Assembly: GCA_964441505.1 (NCBI GenBank)
Contig: CAYTUV010000015.1
Coordinates: 24,142 to 88,141, forward strand
Source: Fen-1258 sp964441505
GTDB taxonomy: Bacteria; Bacteroidota; Ignavibacteria; Ignavibacteriales; Melioribacteraceae
Direction: 5' to 3'
Length of the DNA: 64,000 nt
Notes under the pieces: generated by a model
Databases searched by the model: none
Seen by the model: only the letters and a program-made list of their open reading frames with translations
What the model was told of the DNA's origin: nothing
Program-made: the position numbers and the translations under genes
Shown here: positions 50,344 through 58,376 of the stretch, piece after piece
Layout of the letters: each line of letters starts with the position of its first letter
Position numbering within the stretch: position 1 is the stretch's first letter

Positions 50344-51882
50344 ATGGCATTAACAAGAGAACAATTTCAATCGTTAAGAGCCAAGGGTTTATCAGTTGAA
50401 CAGATTGTTAAATTTGAAAGTGGAGAAAAACCTAATACTGATGTTAAACTTAATACTAGCCAAAAACTTGGTAATGTTTTATTAGGAGCAGGTAAAGGCG
50501 TATTAAATACTGCTCTCGGTGTGTCTAGTTTAGGTTCAAAAGCATTACAAACATTAATGCCATCTAAAGCCTTGGGAGATAGTAATACAAAAACATCTGC
50601 TGATTATATAAAAGATACCGGAATATCTACACCAACTAATAATTATCAAAAGGCCGGTTTTTTTGGAGAGCAAGTTGCTGAGTTTGCTGTTCCCGCCACT
50701 AAATTAGCAAAAGCAGAAAAAGGATTATCTCTTGGAACAAAACTATTATCAAGAGCAGTTACATCAGGAGCTGTTGCTTCAGTACAAGAAGGTAAAATAG
50801 GAAAAGGTTCTGCTATTGCCGCCGGAACGGAATTAGCATTGCCAGTTATTGGAAAGGCAATAAAGCCAGCGACTCAAATTATAAGTAGATTGTTTACTGG
50901 ATTAGGTTCTGGTTTATCCGGAGTATCTTCTAATACATTAAAAACAATTTATGATAATCCAAAAGTCGCACAAGATATTTCTAAAAAAATACTAAATGAA
51001 GGTCAAGAAAGCATATTAGAATCTAACGCTAAAACAATATTAGAGGGTGTTTCTAAAATAAGAAAAGAAGCACGCAATATGTATGGAAAGGGAATAGAAA
51101 CATTATCTAAAACAGATATTAAACCAGAGGTATTAAAAAATAATTTATCAAGTCTATTAAATAAAAATGGAATAATCGCCACCGAGAATGGTCTTGATTT
51201 ATCAGGATCTGAAATATTAAGCAGCCCCATACAACAAAGAGCTAAGAACTTAATTTTAGAATTGAATGATAAAGTTGGCGCAAGTGGTAAAGATATTAGA
51301 ACTTTTATGGACAAATTACAGTCCTCTAAATTTAAGTCTTCATTAGACCCAGATAGAAAAGCATTTAATAATCTTATTAGTGATATAACTACTGGATTAA
51401 AAAAATCTATTAATGAATCTACCGATAAACTCAAAGAAATAGATTCTAAATATTCTAAAGAAATGTCTCTAGCGGAAGGAGTCCAAAATATATTTGGTAA
51501 AGTTAATTTTAAGAACACCACAGAACTTAATAGAGTAGCAAAAAAACTTGAGGGATTATTTTCTCAAAAAGGATTAGACCCAAAAACTGTTGATAATTTC
51601 TTAACTAGAATTGGTAGTAGTCCATCAAAATTTAAGACATCAGAAGCGGTTAGAAATATAGCAACCAAAGCGACAGGAGCTAACACTAAGGGATTAAGTA
51701 TAGGAGAAATAACACAACAAATTACAAGCTCTATTGTAACTCCTAGTATGGTTAAAAATATAGCTATTTATTCAGGGGTCGGAGAGAGTATTATAAAATC
51801 AATAATCAAAAATACATCTCCAACAGCAAGGGCAGCAATAATAAAAAGCCTTATAAATGAAAATAAAAAGACCGCCAATTAA
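50344..51882 (+). CDS. Internal-virion/ejection-like protein, 512 residues
   Basis: An N-terminal helix (TREQFQSLRAKGLSVEQIVK) leads into hydrophobic Gly/Ala-rich segments (GNVLLGAGKGVLNTALGVSS, and IGKGSAIAAGTELALPVIGK). A long helical part follows. The amphipathic Gly/Ala stretches are typical of proteins ejected to form a membrane channel. Follows its partner by TAATATG and ends in a strong terminator. Confidence 0.6.
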   Translation: MALTREQFQSLRAKGLSVEQIVKFESGEKPNTDVKLNTSQKLGNVLLGAGKGVLNTALGVSSLGSKALQTLMPSKALGDSNTKTSADYIKDTGISTPTNNYQKAGFFGEQVAEFAVPATKLAKAEKGLSLGTKLLSRAVTSGAVASVQEGKIGKGSAIAAGTELALPVIGKAIKPATQIISRLFTGLGSGLSGVSSNTLKTIYDNPKVAQDISKKILNEGQESILESNAKTILEGVSKIRKEARNMYGKGIETLSKTDIKPEVLKNNLSSLLNKNGIIATENGLDLSGSEILSSPIQQRAKNLILELNDKVGASGKDIRTFMDKLQSSKFKSSLDPDRKAFNNLISDITTGLKKSINESTDKLKEIDSKYSKEMSLAEGVQNIFGKVNFKNTTELNRVAKKLEGLFSQKGLDPKTVDNFLTRIGSSPSKFKTSEAVRNIATKATGANTKGLSIGEITQQITSSIVTPSMVKNIAIYSGVGESIIKSIIKNTSPTARAAIIKSLINENKKTAN

Positions 51883-51896
51883 GGCGGTTCTTTTTT
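51871..51896 (+). terminator. Terminator of the virion operon
   Basis: ACCGCC, loop AATTAA, GGCGGT and TTCTTTTTT. The stop codon of the last virion gene lies inside the loop. Confidence 0.9.
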
Positions 51897-51960
51897 AATT
51901 GTTTAATAAGCTCCAAACAAAGTGAGCTAACAAGGTTGCCCAAAATACTTTCCAAAACAT
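51895..51960 (-). CDS. Trp-rich 21-residue peptide
   Basis: The frame MFWKVFWATLLAHFVWSLLNN is a single amphipathic membrane-like helix with three tryptophans. It has no Shine-Dalgarno site. Toxic or regulatory micro-peptides look like this, but chance is possible. Confidence 0.25.
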   Translation of the reverse strand: MFWKVFWATLLAHFVWSLLNN

Positions 51961-51974
51961 AAATTTATTATTAT

Positions 51975-51995
51975 AGGGTTGAACACCCTCTTTTT
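51975..51995 (+). terminator. Second terminator before the defence block
   Basis: AGGGT, loop TGAAC, ACCCT and TTTTT. It isolates the defence genes from the virion operon. Confidence 0.7.
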
Positions 51996-52084
51996 ATTAT
52001 TTAGTATTATTACATATCTTTTAGTTTTTGTCAATACATTAATATTCATTTCTGATAGTTTTGCTACCCATCTAACGCTTCACC

Positions 52085-52110
52085 AGAGCCTCAAAACAGC
52101 CCCAAATTCG
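52085..52110 (+). repeat. 26-bp intergenic repeat, copy 2
   Basis: AGAGCCTCAAAACAGCCCCA and the following AATTCG match 42237-42262 with three differences. It lies in the gap before the Gabija-like genes. Confidence 0.5.
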
Positions 52111-52229
52111 TTCGGAATGCCAAAATATGTATTAATAGGCGTTCTTTTTATTCCTGGCTAAAAACGACATAAGTATTCTATTTTTTTCTTAAATTATAAA
52201 AAGCGTCAAATATTATTAAGGGAGGAAGT

Positions 52230-52349
52230 ATGCCAACCCTCAAAAATTTAATTGATTATATAAGACGAAGGTGGTTTGTCGTTATAATCATTACTGTCCT
52301 TTTACTGTTTACAATTTTTATTTGGTTGAAGAATTTTGATTTGTTATAG
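52230..52349 (+). CDS. One-TM peptide preceding the Gabija-like pair
   Basis: The 39-residue peptide has a basic N-terminus (MPTLKNLIDYIRRRW) and one span (FVVIIITVLLLFTIFIWL). A strong GGGAGGAAG site precedes it and the stop overlaps the Shine-Dalgarno of the next gene (ATAGGAGATG). It is the first gene of the defence operon. Known Gabija loci do not usually list such a gene, so it may be an added membrane or regulatory subunit. Confidence 0.6.
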   Translation: MPTLKNLIDYIRRRWFVVIIITVLLLFTIFIWLKNFDLL

Positions 52350-52359
52350 GAGATGTTAA

Positions 52360-53997
52360 ATGAACTTAAGTAAAGTAGTTATTGAGAATTATAAATGCTT
52401 CAAAGGAAAATTTTGTCTTGAATTAAACAAAGGTCTAAATATTATAGTCGGTGATAATGAGGCTGGTAAGTCAACTATTCTTGAAGCAATCCATTTAGCA
52501 TTAACCGGCGTTCTTAACGGAAGATATTTAAGGAATGAACTGACACAATATATTTTCAATAATGATGTAGTTGATGAATATGTTAAAAATATTTCAGAAG
52601 GGAGGGCGGCAGTCCCTCCTTACGTTCTGATTGAAGTATATATTTCCGGTGATGACCTTCCATTATTTGAAGGTGATGGGAACAGTGAAAAGAAAAAAGA
52701 ATGTGGTATATCTTATAAAATTTCTTTTGACGATAAAAATAAATCGGAATATGAAGAACTTGTTAAAACCAAAAACATAAAAACAATTCCAATCGAGTAT
52801 TATGATATTTCTTGGACATCGTGTGCGAGAGAAAGTATAACTGCAAGAAGTATCCCAATTAAATCAGCGTTAATAGATTCGTCAAATAGTAGATATCAGA
52901 ATGGATCTGATATTTATATCTCAAGAATTATTCGCGACCATTTAGAGGATAAGGAAATTGTTGATATTTCTCAAGCTTATAGAAAAATGAAAGAAATATT
53001 TATGGAAGAAGCAGCGATTAAAGCTATTAATGCTAAAATAAAAACTGCTACTAAAATATCTGATAAAGACGTTAAACTTTCAGTTGACCTTTCATCAAAA
53101 AATGCTTGGGAATCTAGTTTAATGACTTATTTAGACGACGTACCTTTTCATAATATTGGTAAAGGCGAGCAATGTATAATAAAAACTAATCTAGCTCTAG
53201 ATTATAAAAAATCAAAAGAAGCTAATGTTATTTTACTTGAAGAGCCTGAGAATCATCTATCGCATTCTAAAATGAATCAATTAATAAGTAGTATCAAAGA
53301 TAATTGCGAAGGAAAACAAATTATTATCTCAACTCATAGTAGTTTTGTTGCTAATAAACTTGGATTGGAAAACTTAATTATTCTAAATGATAAAAAAACG
53401 GTAAGATTGAATGACATTAGTCCTGACACTAAAGAATTTTTTGAAAAATTATCAGGCTATGACACGCTAAGATTAATACTCTGCACAAAGGCAATACTAG
53501 TAGAGGGTGATTCAGATGAATTAGTAGTTCAAAAAGCTTTCAAAATAAAAAATGATGGTAAGTTACCTATTGAAAAAGGAATTGATGTTATATCTGTTGG
53601 AACTGCTTTCTTAAGATTTTTAGAAGTTGCTGATAAAATAAAAAAACCAGTTGCAGTGGTTACTGATAATGATGGAGATATTGATGCTCTTAATAAGAAG
53701 TATGAAAATTATCTAGCTCCAAACGCTAAAGACTATATTAAGATTTGTTTTGACGAGGTTATTGATGACGGAGCCCTTGTAATAAAAGGAAAGAAATTAA
53801 ATTATAACACGCTTGAGCCAAAAATATTAAAAGCCAATAATCTCACTACCCTGAATACCATATTAGGGACAACCCACACTTCAGATGATGATATGCATAA
53901 ATATATGAAAGCCAATAAAACGGAGTGTGCTTTAAAAATATTTGAAACGACAGAAACAATTAACTACCCACAATATATTCTTGATTCATTTAGCTAG
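52360..53997 (+). CDS. gajA: GajA-like OLD-family nuclease
   Basis: The 545-residue protein has an ABC-type ATPase with Walker A VGDNEAGKSTILEA (residues about 31-44), Walker B NVILLEEPENHLSH (about 287) and an H-loop-like IISTHSSF. A TOPRIM domain follows with ILVEGDSDELVV (about 378) and VVTDNDGDID (about 430). This is the OLD nuclease layout; paired with a UvrD-like helicase gene it matches Gabija. GajA nicks phage DNA when nucleotide pools fall. GGAG precedes the start. Confidence 0.88.
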   Translation: MNLSKVVIENYKCFKGKFCLELNKGLNIIVGDNEAGKSTILEAIHLALTGVLNGRYLRNELTQYIFNNDVVDEYVKNISEGRAAVPPYVLIEVYISGDDLPLFEGDGNSEKKKECGISYKISFDDKNKSEYEELVKTKNIKTIPIEYYDISWTSCARESITARSIPIKSALIDSSNSRYQNGSDIYISRIIRDHLEDKEIVDISQAYRKMKEIFMEEAAIKAINAKIKTATKISDKDVKLSVDLSSKNAWESSLMTYLDDVPFHNIGKGEQCIIKTNLALDYKKSKEANVILLEEPENHLSHSKMNQLISSIKDNCEGKQIIISTHSSFVANKLGLENLIILNDKKTVRLNDISPDTKEFFEKLSGYDTLRLILCTKAILVEGDSDELVVQKAFKIKNDGKLPIEKGIDVISVGTAFLRFLEVADKIKKPVAVVTDNDGDIDALNKKYENYLAPNAKDYIKICFDEVIDDGALVIKGKKLNYNTLEPKILKANNLTTLNTILGTTHTSDDDMHKYMKANKTECALKIFETTETINYPQYILDSFS

Positions 53998-54000
53998 CTT

Positions 54001-55164
54001 ATGTGTAAGAATAAGTTAATTATAGCTGCCGCCGGTTCAGGAAAAACCACGTTTATTATAAATGAGGCTCTTAAGGTAAAAGATGATAGGGTTATCATTA
54101 CCACATATACACAAGCAAATGAAGAGGAAATAAAGAAAAAGATAATTGAGATTAATCAATATATTCCAAATAATATTACCATACAGACTTGGTTTTCTTT
54201 TTTAATACAGCACGGAGTTAAACCATATCAAGGAAGTGCTTTTAATAAAGAAATAACTGGAATGATATTAGTGAGTAATCAATCCGGTTTTAGATGTATG
54301 TATAAAGGTAATCCACTTTATTTTGGTGAGGAGAATAATTTTAATGAATATTACTTTACTAAAACAAATAAAATATATTCTGATAAACTTTCTAAACTTG
54401 CAATCAGATGTAATGAAAAAAGTAATGGAGCTGTAATTAATCGCTTAGCAAGGGTTTACAAACATATCTTTATTGATGAAGTCCAAGATTTAGCCGGTTA
54501 TGATCTTGAGATTATTAAATTATTATTTAGAAGTACATCTAATATTATTCTTGTTGGTGACCCAAGACAAGTTACATACCTTACTCATCACGAGAGAAAA
54601 TATCTTCAATATAAATATGGGTTAATTAAGGAATTTGTAGTTAATGAATGTGGGGGCATTAATTATAAAATAGATGACACTACATTAAATACGTCGCATA
54701 GAAATAATGAAATGATTTGTAAATTTTCTTCTAAACTATACCCTAATTACCCGCCTTGTAATTCAAGTCAAACCACAACAACAACTCACGATGGTGTATA
54801 TTTAGTAAAAAGTTCCGATGTCAATAATTATTTGGATACCTATAAACCAATGCAATTACGATTTAATATAATGACTAAGGGGATTAATCATAATTACCCT
54901 GTTATGAATTTTGGAATATCCAAAGGCCTGTCATTTGATAGAGTATTAATCTATCCAACAAAAGCTATAAATGATTATCTAGTTAATGGTACATTAAAAG
55001 TGTTAGCTAAGAAAAGGAAAAAAACAGACCCCGATGTAATGGAAGACGCTTTTGATATTGCTAAATTTTATGTTGCTATAACAAGAGCCAGGTATAGTGT
55101 AGGAATTGTTTATGATTATGATGATAATACAGATATTGATGGGGTTATAAAATATATTCAATAA
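54001..55164 (+). CDS. gajB: GajB-like UvrD/Rep-family helicase
   Basis: The 387-residue protein has Walker A IAAAGSGKTTFI (residues 8-19), motif Ia TYTQANEEEI, Walker B HIFIDEVQDLAGYD (about 156), motif III ILVGDPRQVTYL (about 182) and motif VI AKFYVAITRARYSVGI (about 355). It starts three bases after gajA. It is shorter than typical GajB (about 490 residues), mostly in the 2A/2B region. In Gabija, GajB senses DNA ends and boosts GajA activity. Confidence 0.85.
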   Translation: MCKNKLIIAAAGSGKTTFIINEALKVKDDRVIITTYTQANEEEIKKKIIEINQYIPNNITIQTWFSFLIQHGVKPYQGSAFNKEITGMILVSNQSGFRCMYKGNPLYFGEENNFNEYYFTKTNKIYSDKLSKLAIRCNEKSNGAVINRLARVYKHIFIDEVQDLAGYDLEIIKLLFRSTSNIILVGDPRQVTYLTHHERKYLQYKYGLIKEFVVNECGGINYKIDDTTLNTSHRNNEMICKFSSKLYPNYPPCNSSQTTTTTHDGVYLVKSSDVNNYLDTYKPMQLRFNIMTKGINHNYPVMNFGISKGLSFDRVLIYPTKAINDYLVNGTLKVLAKKRKKTDPDVMEDAFDIAKFYVAITRARYSVGIVYDYDDNTDIDGVIKYIQ

Positions 55165-55190
55165 ACAAAATATATTGGTGCGATATCTAG

Positions 55191-55361
55191 TTACATCTTT
55201 CCAAAATAATCTTCCGCTTCTTTTTCTTCCTTTTTAATTTCTGCTTGTAAAAAATCAATCTGTTTCTGTATTTTTTTTTTACTATCAGCAGATTTAGCGG
55301 TTCTTAATTTTTTATGGAGAGTAGCTAACTCCTGATGCTTAGTTGAGCCGAACAAAAGCAT
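55191..55361 (-). CDS. Small coiled-coil protein, 56 residues
   Basis: The frame reads MLLFGSTKHQELATLHKKLR and then KKKIQKQIDFLQAEIKKEEK, a charged coiled coil. It follows the 3D-domain gene by one base on the minus strand and closes a three-gene unit. Function unknown. Confidence 0.55.
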   Translation of the reverse strand: MLLFGSTKHQELATLHKKLRTAKSADSKKKIQKQIDFLQAEIKKEEKEAEDYFGKM

Positions 55362-55362
55362 A

Positions 55363-55680
55363 TTATTTTAATAGTTTGTAAGTCCTATACTTTACCCCAA
55401 AATTTTTATCACAGTTAGGATCGTAGATATCTAAAGTGAATCCTTTTTTTTCGTGAACCCATTTAGCAGTCTTATCAGCTATTAACATTTTCCCATATCC
55501 CTGTATTAATACTTCCGTTCCCATTGGGATAGTCCGGTCAGAAGTTGCGACTATTCCTTTTCTTGTGGTTAACCCACTAGCGGTTGCCCCGTAATCGTTA
55601 TAACAAGTTATTCTAGCGATTGGGCAGACTGTTGATATTTGAAAACAAAGGAATGAAGAAAATAGTAGAGAGCAGATCAT
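55363..55680 (-). CDS. Exported 3D-domain protein
   Basis: The 105-residue protein has a signal-like start (MICSLLFSSFLCFQISTVC) and the 3D fold pattern: GIVATSDRTIPMGTEVLIQG, then GYGKMLIADKT and FTLDIYDP with the aspartates. 3D domains act in peptidoglycan hydrolases (lytic transglycosylase-like). It may help cell-wall entry or lysis; the gene order with a replication-type gene is unusual. Confidence 0.7.
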   Translation of the reverse strand: MICSLLFSSFLCFQISTVCPIARITCYNDYGATASGLTTRKGIVATSDRTIPMGTEVLIQGYGKMLIADKTAKWVHEKKGFTLDIYDPNCDKNFGVKYRTYKLLK

Positions 55681-55682
55681 AA

Positions 55683-56339
55683 CTATTTGTTTAGATTATT
55701 ATAAACTTTAAAAAAATACAAAGCACTTCTTTTTTCTAATTCCTTACAATCACTAAAAGCAATTCTTGATTTATGTAAATTATCTCTATAGCATTTTAGA
55801 ATACTACTTAATTTTTCTTTTCCATCAATAAAATATTTAGAAGCATTAACTCCCTCATCTTGCCATTGAGCTTTCCCTTTATATGTATTGACAGATTTAA
55901 TATTTTCTATTAAGTCATAATTTATTATAGGTTTGGCGACGTTAGTCGCTAATATTATATTCTTATCATTCTTATCATTCTTGTTTGTGTCGGCTAGATG
56001 TCGGGTAGATGTCGGGTTTACTTGGTATTCTACCCATTTTTCTATTGTAATTAGCCTAAATTTATTATTTTTTTGTTGTCGGATTTGAGACGACTTTTCA
56101 AGGTAGGTTAAAATGTCCTCAACCGTGCTTTTTGGTATATGACTTTCTTGTGATAATTGTTTTCTTCCAGTTATAAATGAACCCTTTTTTATAATAATAT
56201 CCTCATTATTCCATATCATTCTTTTATCTTCGTGATTCGCTTTCATTAACAAAACAACCCATAGCCAAGCCCACGCCGGTCTTTTAGTAATTGGGTTATC
56301 TAATAATTTCCTATGAAGTTTGATATAACCATTACTCAT
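55683..56339 (-). CDS. Phage replication-initiator-like winged-helix protein
   Basis: The start is the ATG giving MSNGYIKLHRKLLDNPITKR, the typical opening of phage replisome organisers; the longer frame adds nine residues. WAWLWVVLLMKANHEDKRMI and SFITGRKQLSQESHIPKSTV (helix-turn-helix) follow. The C-terminal third is charged and could recruit a helicase. The gene is transcribed leftward from two consensus promoters behind a structured leader. Confidence 0.72.
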   Translation of the reverse strand: MSNGYIKLHRKLLDNPITKRPAWAWLWVVLLMKANHEDKRMIWNNEDIIIKKGSFITGRKQLSQESHIPKSTVEDILTYLEKSSQIRQQKNNKFRLITIEKWVEYQVNPTSTRHLADTNKNDKNDKNIILATNVAKPIINYDLIENIKSVNTYKGKAQWQDEGVNASKYFIDGKEKLSSILKCYRDNLHKSRIAFSDCKELEKRSALYFFKVYNNLNK

Positions 56340-56364
56340 AATTAAAAACAAAAAACCCTCAACC

Positions 56365-56441
56365 ACCCGTAAGGCAACACGACCAAGTGCCAGACCTTTT
56401 GGGTAATTAAGGATTTTCTATTTTTAAAAATTTTGGTCGTG
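56365..56441 (-). ncRNA. Pseudoknot-like leader of the initiator gene
   Basis: Read on the minus strand: CACGACCAA (56441-56433), ACCC-AA-AAGG (56405-56396), TTGGTCGTG (56386-56378) and CCTT-AC-GGGT (56374-56365). The first pairs with the third over nine pairs and the second with the fourth over eight. The helices interleave, so they form a pseudoknot or exclude one another. A run of six T follows 9-16 bases later, before the start at 56339. Confidence 0.6.
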
Positions 56442-56477
56442 AAATTATCTAGCATAGTGATTTATCAAAACATCTTC

Positions 56478-56505
56478 ATTTTATCATATCTATTTAATAT
56501 GTCAA
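56478..56505 (-). promoter_or_regulatory. Leftward promoter 1
   Basis: TTGACA (56505-56500), 16-base spacer, TAAAAT (56483-56478), read on the minus strand with TGA before the -10. Confidence 0.8.
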
Positions 56506-56558
56506 GTAGTCAGATATCCGAGATTAGGCTTACCCTGCTTCCTAGACCGAAGACTACT
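56505..56558 (-). other. Inverted repeat between the two leftward promoters
   Basis: AGTAGTC and GACTACT (7 bp) enclose a 40-base stretch with TAGG/CCTA. It lies just downstream of promoter 2 and touches the -35 of promoter 1, so it could be an operator or a short structured RNA. Confidence 0.5.
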
Positions 56559-56563
56559 CATAT

Positions 56564-56591
56564 ATCTTAGCAAACCTTTGAAATTTGTCAA
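56564..56591 (-). promoter_or_regulatory. Leftward promoter 2
   Basis: TTGACA (56591-56586), 16-base spacer, TAAGAT (56569-56564) with TGC before the -10, identical in design to 31693-31720. Confidence 0.8.
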
Positions 56592-56660
56592 TAAATTGAA
56601 GTTTTAAGTAGTTATTCTTTTGACTAAGAGTTATATTTCTTAATTAAAATCGGAAAATTG

Positions 56661-57539
56661 ATGGCAAAAACGAAAATTATTGATATTGGTTACGAAAAGA
56701 CCTGTAAATGCACTGGAAATAATATAAACTGTCTTGAAGCTAAAGAATGGCTTAAATGCCAGTTAGGAGTTTGGCAATTTACCTATGAAAAGCGTGATAT
56801 AAGAGATAAAGAGAAGCACCCGGCTACTTTTCCGCTTTCTCTGTCTAGTAAGATTATTAAACTTTTTACCCACGAGGGAGAACTAGTTTTAGATCCTTTT
56901 GTTGGAAGTGGAACAACTTTATTATCCGCTCAAGATTGCAATAGAAACGCTATTGGGTTTGACCTTAAAAAAGAATATGTAAAATTAAGTGAGTCAAGAT
57001 TAGACAGTAAAGACGCTTTTTGTAATACTAATCAAATTGCAATCCAAGACGACGCTAGGAATATTAAAAAATATTTAAAGCCGGACACATTAGGTCTTAT
57101 CTGGACTTCGCCACCTTATGGAAATTTACTTAATAGGAAAAGAAAAAATAAATCACGACGGGATAGGGATAACGCACAGTTAGATAAGGTAGAGCAATAT
57201 TCTCAAGATGAAAGAGATTTAGGAACATATGAATTAGAAGATTATGCGAAAGCAATGGGCGATATTTACGAAGACCTTTTGCCATTCTTAAAAGAGAAGG
57301 GGCATTGTGTAATTAATGTTCCTGATTTTTGGTGGGAGAACCAAAGAATAACTTTACATCTTTCTATTATCCAAGAATTGCGTAAGAGAGGATACGAACT
57401 AAGAAATACTATTATATGGGATAGAACTAATATTGTAAATAATATCGGAATATTCGGTTGGCCTAGTAATTATATAACAATGGGAACAACTTTTGAATAC
57501 TTACTGGATTTTTGGAAGCCACCAACTAAAGGTAAATAA
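56661..57539 (+). CDS. Type II DNA methyltransferase (N4-cytosine/N6-adenine class)
   Basis: The 292-residue protein has HPATFPLSLSSKIIKLFTHE, then motif I LDPFVGSGTTLLSAQ near residue 80 and the catalytic motif WTSPPYGNLL near 150. TSPPY is typical of N4-cytosine enzymes. An N-terminal cysteine cluster (CKCTGNNINC) is unusual. It overlaps the restriction gene by one base (TAATG) and must protect the sites cut by that enzyme. Confidence 0.88.
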   Translation: MAKTKIIDIGYEKTCKCTGNNINCLEAKEWLKCQLGVWQFTYEKRDIRDKEKHPATFPLSLSSKIIKLFTHEGELVLDPFVGSGTTLLSAQDCNRNAIGFDLKKEYVKLSESRLDSKDAFCNTNQIAIQDDARNIKKYLKPDTLGLIWTSPPYGNLLNRKRKNKSRRDRDNAQLDKVEQYSQDERDLGTYELEDYAKAMGDIYEDLLPFLKEKGHCVINVPDFWWENQRITLHLSIIQELRKRGYELRNTIIWDRTNIVNNIGIFGWPSNYITMGTTFEYLLDFWKPPTKGK

Positions 57540-58321
57540 TGGAGACAATTACTAAGCAAGAACTTATTGAAAAACTTATATCTCTTAAAAATATGGGTTG
57601 GGTTAAAAACGCTAGACCTGGTAATGTTGGAGGGGTTGGAAATACACTTGAAGATTTATTAGGTATTCAAGAAAATAATTTACCTATTCCAAACGCAGCA
57701 GAATGGGAATTAAAAGCACAACGTAGTAATACCACATCGTTAACGACCTTACTTCATATGGAGCCATCACCTAGAGCTTTAAAATTAGTTCCTACTACTT
57801 TGCTTTTAAAATATGGTTGGCCTCATCAAGAAGCTGGAGCTAAATATCACGCTGCTGAAATGAGTTTTAGACAAACTATTTCCGGAAAGGATTATAGCGA
57901 TAGAGGTTTCAAGGTGGTAATTGATAGAGTTAATAAAAAGGTTTTGATTTCTTTTAATTCTAAAGTCGTGTCAGAACGTCATTCATTATGGCTTAAGTCG
58001 GTAGAAGAAAGAATAGGATTGGGAGAATTAGACCCACAACCTTATTGGGGATTTGATGATTTATTTCATAAAGCTGGAACGAAACTAATTAATTGTTTTT
58101 ATGTTCAGGCAGATAGCAAACGAGAAGATGGAATAGAATATTTTTCTTATAACAAAATTTTACAATTACAGAAGTTCAGTATCGAAAAGTTTTTAAAAGC
58201 TTTAGAGGATAATAATATTCTAGTAGACTTTGACGCTCGCACCGGACATAACCACGGAACAAAATTTAGGATGAGACAGAATTGTTTACCTAATTTATAT
58301 GAAACTAAAATAGAGATATAG
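57539..58321 (+). CDS. MvaI/BcnI-family restriction endonuclease
   Basis: The 260-residue protein matches the MvaI/BcnI monomeric nicking-type fold: KLISLKNMGWVKNARPGNVG and GVGNTLEDLLGIQENN, then the catalytic AAEWELKAQRSNTTSLTTL (ExK core), and FRQTISGKDYSDRGFKVVID. Family members recognise CCWGG or CCSGG. Gene order M then R with overlap lets methylation come first. It gives the lysogen protection against other phages. Confidence 0.88.
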   Translation: METITKQELIEKLISLKNMGWVKNARPGNVGGVGNTLEDLLGIQENNLPIPNAAEWELKAQRSNTTSLTTLLHMEPSPRALKLVPTTLLLKYGWPHQEAGAKYHAAEMSFRQTISGKDYSDRGFKVVIDRVNKKVLISFNSKVVSERHSLWLKSVEERIGLGELDPQPYWGFDDLFHKAGTKLINCFYVQADSKREDGIEYFSYNKILQLQKFSIEKFLKALEDNNILVDFDARTGHNHGTKFRMRQNCLPNLYETKIEI

Positions 58322-58327
58322 TTTTAA

Positions 58328-58376
58328 TTGACTTTTCTAACAGGCGTGGTATAATAATATATATCACGCTTTTTTT
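58328..58376 (+). promoter_or_regulatory. Promoter fused to a terminator-like hairpin
   Basis: TTGACT (58328-58333), 16-base spacer and TATAAT (58350-58355), TGG before it. GCGTGGTATA (58344-58353) pairs with TATATCACGC (58360-58369), then seven T run into the ATG. The hairpin can end upstream transcription of the restriction genes while its DNA carries the next promoter. Confidence 0.65.

Noticed and set aside
51979..52161. 60-codon frame with hydrophobic start
   Set aside because: It begins within a terminator T-run and includes the 26-bp intergenic repeat; coding is unlikely.
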